A stretch of DNA of 64,000 nt from Porites lobata (lineage: Eukaryota; Cnidaria; Anthozoa; Scleractinia; Poritidae), in NCBI GenBank assembly GCA_942486035.1, contig CALNXK010000003.1, positions 1,943,501 to 2,007,500 of the forward strand, read 5' to 3'. A program made the position numbers and the translations under genes. The notes beneath the pieces were generated by a model. It saw nothing but the letters and a program-made list of their open reading frames with translations. It ran no database searches and was not told where the DNA came from. Positions 59,890 through 64,000 of the stretch are shown here, piece after piece. How positions within the stretch are numbered: the first letter of the stretch is position 1; each line of letters opens with the position of its first letter.

Positions 59890-60408
59890 TTAACATCCAA
59901 ACAGATACATAAAGCTGGCAGTGAAGCTGGCAATTAAAAGAATCCCGCTGACCATAGGACCTGAGGCTCCATTGCAGTAGTCAGAAGAGCAACAATTCAT
60001 TTCACACTTGACTCCGGGTTTGTTGCATTGTGGAACAGCTGATGCTGAGCAGGTCTTAGCGCATCCTTTAGCGTATCCCTCGCCCGTGATGCTACCAGAT
60101 GTGATGTTGACGCTTACCTTGGTACAGTACTGGGAGTACAAACACCTTACTTTGTATCGTCCGGCGTCACAATCTTGGAAAGATTGCGTACTGGTACACT
60201 GATAACATTTTCGGGAAATCACTGCAGTGGAAATTAATTATAGAAGAATTCGATCAATAAAGGCCAACAATTCTTTGCTACAGATTGATCATTAGTCTCC
60301 GCAATGTGTTTGCATGAAGCCATAGCTACCTACTGAAATCTACCCTGAGACAACGTGCAGTTGCAACATACCAATAATTAAAAGAGACAATAATTTTGCA
60401 CTTGTCAT
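59890..60408 (-). CDS. LU gene C2: copy of LU gene C1
   Basis: Exons 60372-60408 and 59890-60221 with the same splice sites and length (about 122 residues) as C1. The leader exon is identical. In the LU exon I count six base differences from C1, all replacing amino acids (five replacements) and none silent: Ser to Arg before the fourth cysteine, Phe-Thr-Phe to Ile-Thr-Gly in the middle finger, Arg to Pro and Pro to Leu in the tail. All cysteines and the NCCSSDYCN end are kept. The introns differ at one base. The predicted product is a GPI-anchored three-finger protein. A spare leader exon lies at 61150-61204. Confidence 0.82.
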
Positions 60409-61149
60409 GATATTAAAAACATGTAATGTTTTAGCTAGAGTAGCAAACAGGATACAAAGTTCTGATATCATAAAACTAACCATTGCGTATATTAGCAACT
60501 GTTTTTTTAAAAATTGTATTCAGAAAAAAAAGCAAACAAACTTTAGGACCTGCTGAGTCGAGCATTCACCATGCAAATTCCTAGTGTGCGGTTGTCTTGA
60601 ATCTTAACTTTTTAAAAACTATTTCACGTTAATAGGTAATGCAAGCAGTCTTCAAACAGAAAAGAGTACTGACGCACGCTGTTATAAAATAAAAGCAAAG
60701 AAACTGCTGCCTACTAAAACAGGAAAAGGAAGATAACAGTAATTAATCAACTCAGATATGATGATTCGAAGACGTCGAGATAAAAAGTGATCCATGCAGT
60801 AAATAGAACACACCCGCACCAGAAGAACTTAATTCCTTGCGCACACCCTACGAACAACTCCGTATGCTAACGACATCTAATACGCCCGGTGTTTTCACTG
60901 TGTTTTGTACAAATAAGACAGAAAGCTATGGTAAGGACTCATTAAAAGGTGCTTTATGCGTCCGAGCCAGGATTAGTTGTTACACATCAGTTTTCAACGA
61001 TGACTCGTCATGATCAAAACGTAAATTTATCAAATTCTGGTTCTTTACGAGCTTCGCAATTGTCAACATGAAAGCGAATCTATTGGCAGATAAATTAAAC
61101 GTACTTAATGCAAGGCACTGAGAAACAAGTAACAAAACTACATCCCTAC
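60409..61149 (-). other. LU gene C2 5' flank, or intron if the distal leader is used
   Basis: Near copy of 50523-51250. No coding pattern. Confidence 0.4.
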
Positions 61150-61204
61150 CCATTGGCAAGAAGATCAGGAACATGAAAAGAGCTACATGCTGCAAATTCG
61201 TCAT
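61150..61204 (-). CDS. Spare leader exon upstream of LU gene C2
   Basis: The leader sequence is identical to 51251-51305, with the same one-base overhang and GTAGGG donor. Confidence 0.5.
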
Positions 61205-61628
61205 GTTGGATCTCTGGTTCCGCGTTCGTTAATTAACTCGATCGATGCAGATGTAGGAGTGTGGCTTGCTTGCCGTTTGAAGCAGTAACCAAATGGCAAA
61301 CCTTGAACACTGAACACACCTTAAATGCTGACTGAACTAACCTTTGAATAAGTAACTGTCAATTTTATTAATCGAGACAATTCTTGTCAAAATTGATCTT
61401 GGATGTTACTGGTTAATACAAGAGCCAACACCCACTGCCAACTGACTGAACTGTGTTGTAACGCTCCGGGTCTTTGACTCTTAACAAGAAAGTTATCGCG
61501 CCCCTTTGTCACTGATAAATAAGTTTTATTAGTTGTGAAAGTTACCTGGGAGGAATTGTGATTAGCCAAAGGATAGACACGTTGTTACATAATAAAGATT
61601 AGTGTTCCATAAGGGAAGAGCTTTTCGG

Positions 61629-61964
61629 CCCGGTGGGCGGGGGGGGGGAGTGGTACTACCATATATGGGCAATATCGGTATGTGCCGCTGTGAAGGGTAT
61701 GGTTTTCAAGCAGTTTACTCTAGGATAGGGTATATGAATCAGAGCGTTTGGGTCTAGAATAGGGTATCATTTTTCAGGAAACTGATCAGTTGGTTGAGGA
61801 TTTTATCTAAACTGGGGAAACAGCTACTCTAGGATAGGGGGATTTTGGGAGTTTACTCTAGTATAGGGTAGCAAAATTCAGCTGATCTAGCTCTGGTATA
61901 GGTCAAGGGTTCCAGGATCCCAGCGGCACATCCCCACCCAGAAATTCCTAAAGTGCCCCCCCGG
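61629..61964. mobile_element. CCCGG-ended element, family A (unit 3 copy)
   Basis: The same insertion as 51730-52046, flanked by CTTTTCGG at 61621-61628 and 61965-61972. It is inherited by duplication, not an independent insertion. It keeps the GAAACTGATCAGTTGGTTG part that is shortened in unit 2. Confidence 0.9.
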
Positions 61965-62282
61965 CTTTTCGGCAACTTTCGAAAGACTCGTCATGAATGC
62001 AATTCAGCTCCTCAATTAAAGTTTTTTTCTTTCGGTTTCTTATACTCTAAGTCATTTAGCCCCTGAAGGAAGGTCAAAATTTCGAATTCGAACATCAGTG
62101 AATTCAACTGTAATGCAGTTGTTTTCTTCAGTTCGCTCTTATGAGGAAAAAAGGCCAGTGTTACCAGACTCTTCTCTTCAAAGTCCGTAGAGCGCGGGTG
62201 ATAAAATATAAACCGCTGGAGATTTATTGACCGCCAGCACAAGGGGGTAGTGCTGGGGGAAGAAGAAAATAGACGTTCTTTA

Positions 62283-62406
62283 TTTTGGGAGTTTACTCTA
62301 GTATAGGGTAGCAAAATTCAGCTGAACTAGCTCTGGTAAAGGTCAAGGGTTCCAGGGTCCCAGCGGCACATCCCCACCCAGAAATTCCTAAAGTGCCCCC
62401 CCCCGG
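62283..62406. mobile_element. Right-half fragment of family A in the local duplication (unit 3)
   Basis: Starts TTTTGGGAGTTTACTC and ends with a C run and CCCGGG. Produced by the same local duplication as in unit 2 (52372-52497). Confidence 0.8.
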
Positions 62407-63416
62407 GCTTTTCGGCAACTTTCGAAAGACTCGTCATGAATGCAATTCAGCGTCCTCAATTAAAGTTTTTTTTTTCGGTTTCTTATACTCTAAGTCATTT
62501 AGCCCCTGAAGGAAGGTCAAAATTTCGAATTCGACATCAGTGAATTCAACTGTAATGCACTTGTTTTCTTCAGTTCGCTCTTATGAGGGAAAAAGGCCAG
62601 TGTTACTTGACTTTTCTCTTCAAAGTCCGTAGAGCGGGGGTGATAAAATATAAACCGCTAGAGATTTATTGACCGCCAGCACAAGGGGGTAGTGGTGGGG
62701 GAAGAAGAAAAAAGACGTTCTTTATTTTGCTTTCTCGCGCGAGCTCACCGATGTTTTTGAAAATAACGAAAAGAAAAATAAAACAACGTCTGTTTACAGG
62801 CTATACTAGACATGGTAGTTCAAAATATTAAGCTTTATTCCTGAAATGGCGGTTTTAGCCGTTTCTCGATATCGTACTGCAAATTTGTTTTTTAATTAGT
62901 GAAATAATTGCAAGGCTGCATCACATAGATCAATAGGCCTATCGTATGATTTTTCAGTTTGTTAGAAAATAAAGGATTGAACTCAGTGACACTCAAGAAA
63001 AACACCAAAGACACTTCTGATTGGTCATTAAGGTCTAGTGTCACTGCAGGAACAAATCGATGAACATTTCGTCGGGGTCTGATGCACTTCTGTAGTCTGA
63101 TTTTCTTTTAACCGTCAACCAGATCGTCTCCGCGATCGCAAGAGTCATCTAATGTGTCGTTTAGTGTGTTCAGCCGTTTGAGAAAATGATATGGAAAGAC
63201 CTCTCATGCCCACTTATGAATAAGGGATGATCCGGACGACTGAAGCGACTGCAGTACCCTAAATGGAAATGTTGTTTACATATCATGACATATAGACTAT
63301 ATAGACATGATTTCGATCCCCACACTCGCCCGGATCAGTATCGATTGCCCCATAGTTTCAAAACATCTGAGGTAAACATCTGAGGTGACTTTTGACGCGA
63401 TCTTGACAGAGCTGAT
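62407..63416. other. Array unit 3, gene-free segment
   Basis: Orderly counterpart of unit 1 41160-42820 without the LINE. The empty LINE site lies near 63227. Confidence 0.6.
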
Positions 63417-63890
63417 GCGGGGGCGGGGGTGGGGGGGGGGCACTTTGGTATTTTTTGGGTGGGTATGTGCCGTCCGGGACTCCAAATAGGCACCCCGTTC
63501 TAAAAAAATTTCCCCTAAAATTGATACCCCGTTCTAGAAATGGGCCAGTTTTTTATACCTCGTTCTAGAATTTGCCCTAAAATTGATACCCCGTTCTAGA
63601 AATGGGCCAATCTTTTATACTCCGTTCTAGGGTGCAACAAGAGCACAACAGTTTGCTTGTTAACACATTGAACCGTACTTTTAAAAGCTATCTGTCCTTG
63701 AATAAAAAAAGTCAAGTGGCTGCTTACAAAAATGGAGCTTTCATACGTTCGAAATATTATACCCCGTTCTAGAAAACGCCTCTGAAATGGATAGCCCGTT
63801 CTAAATAAGGAGCGTCAAAATCACGACCCCGTTGGGCGGCACATACCCGTATAGGTAATGTATGGGAGTACCCCCCCCCCCCTCCCCCGG
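63417..63890. mobile_element. CCCGG-ended element, family B (unit 3 copy)
   Basis: Matches 42830-43290, with the TACCCCGTTCTAGAA repeats in order. The left flank is shortened by about 40 bases relative to unit 1; the right flank GCGCCTGCTAGG is kept. Confidence 0.8.
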
Positions 63891-64000
63891 GCGCCTGCTA
63901 GGTTATAGTTTACGGACATATGATGTCACATACGTGGTAAGAGCAAACTAGGAGTGGCGGAGACATTCTTACCAAAACTTGACGTCAGATCTGAACAGAG

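Larger units (their letters stand above)
51665..61563. repeat. Tandem array unit 2 (9,899 bp)
   Basis: Head-to-tail with unit 1 and very similar from the CAACATTGTTG MITE through LU gene C. It carries a family A insertion, a local duplication of about 450 bp, a jumbled patch at 53262-53760 and a Mutator-like insertion, and lacks both LINE pieces. Confidence 0.92.
61564..64000. repeat. Tandem array unit 3 (partial, cut by window edge)
   Basis: Repeats the first 2.4 kb of the unit, including the family A insertion and local duplication shared with unit 2, and an orderly family B element. The LU gene C part, if present, lies beyond the window. Confidence 0.92.

Overview
This is animal nuclear DNA: AT-rich, gene-poor, with split genes carrying GT-AG introns, AATAAA signals and very many short inverted-repeat transposons. 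The repeat families (CCCGGGGG-ended elements, AAGGTGGCTCCG palindromes, CAACATTGTTG elements, AAATTTCGC MITEs) and the cysteine-rich Ly6/uPAR proteins fit an anthozoan cnidarian, probably a stony coral. The organism call is an inference from pattern recognition, not from a search.

The main content is a cluster of Ly6/uPAR (LU, three-finger) genes, all on the minus strand. LU gene 1 (281-3974, three exons) encodes two LU domains. LU gene A (7134-11672) and LU gene B (25558-40446) are paralogues with one LU domain, a Thr/Pro linker and a hydrophobic tail. LU genes C1 (50004-50522) and C2 (59890-60408) are near-identical copies of a small 12-cysteine LU protein. In every case a short first exon encodes only a signal peptide and ends one base into a codon before a GT donor. 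The next exon starts in the matching phase and opens with the LU domain. Three further exons of this leader type (30772-30835, 51251-51305, 61150-61204) suggest alternative first exons or lost genes. The only clear plus-strand gene is at 20440-21921. It is an uninterrupted 493-codon frame for a membrane-anchored, very divergent nucleoside-hydrolase-like protein.

From 40796 to the window end the sequence is a head-to-tail array of a roughly 10-kb unit: unit 1 at 40796-51664, unit 2 at 51665-61563, unit 3 at 61564 onward and cut by the window edge. Each complete unit carries one LU gene C. Unit-specific insertions give clean empty-site comparisons: a 5'-truncated LINE and an RT relic in unit 1, a Mutator-like element with a nested MITE in unit 2, and a CCCGG-ended element shared by units 2 and 3.

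The rest is transposon debris: foldback elements (9180-10345, 16793-18012, 36534-38353 inside a GATAG-rich field), hAT-like elements with 8-bp target duplications, TA-flanked and other MITEs, tRNA-derived SINE pieces, a 44-bp tandem array and microsatellites. No rRNA, intact tRNA gene or CRISPR array was seen. All gene structures come from hand-read splice sites and need transcript confirmation.
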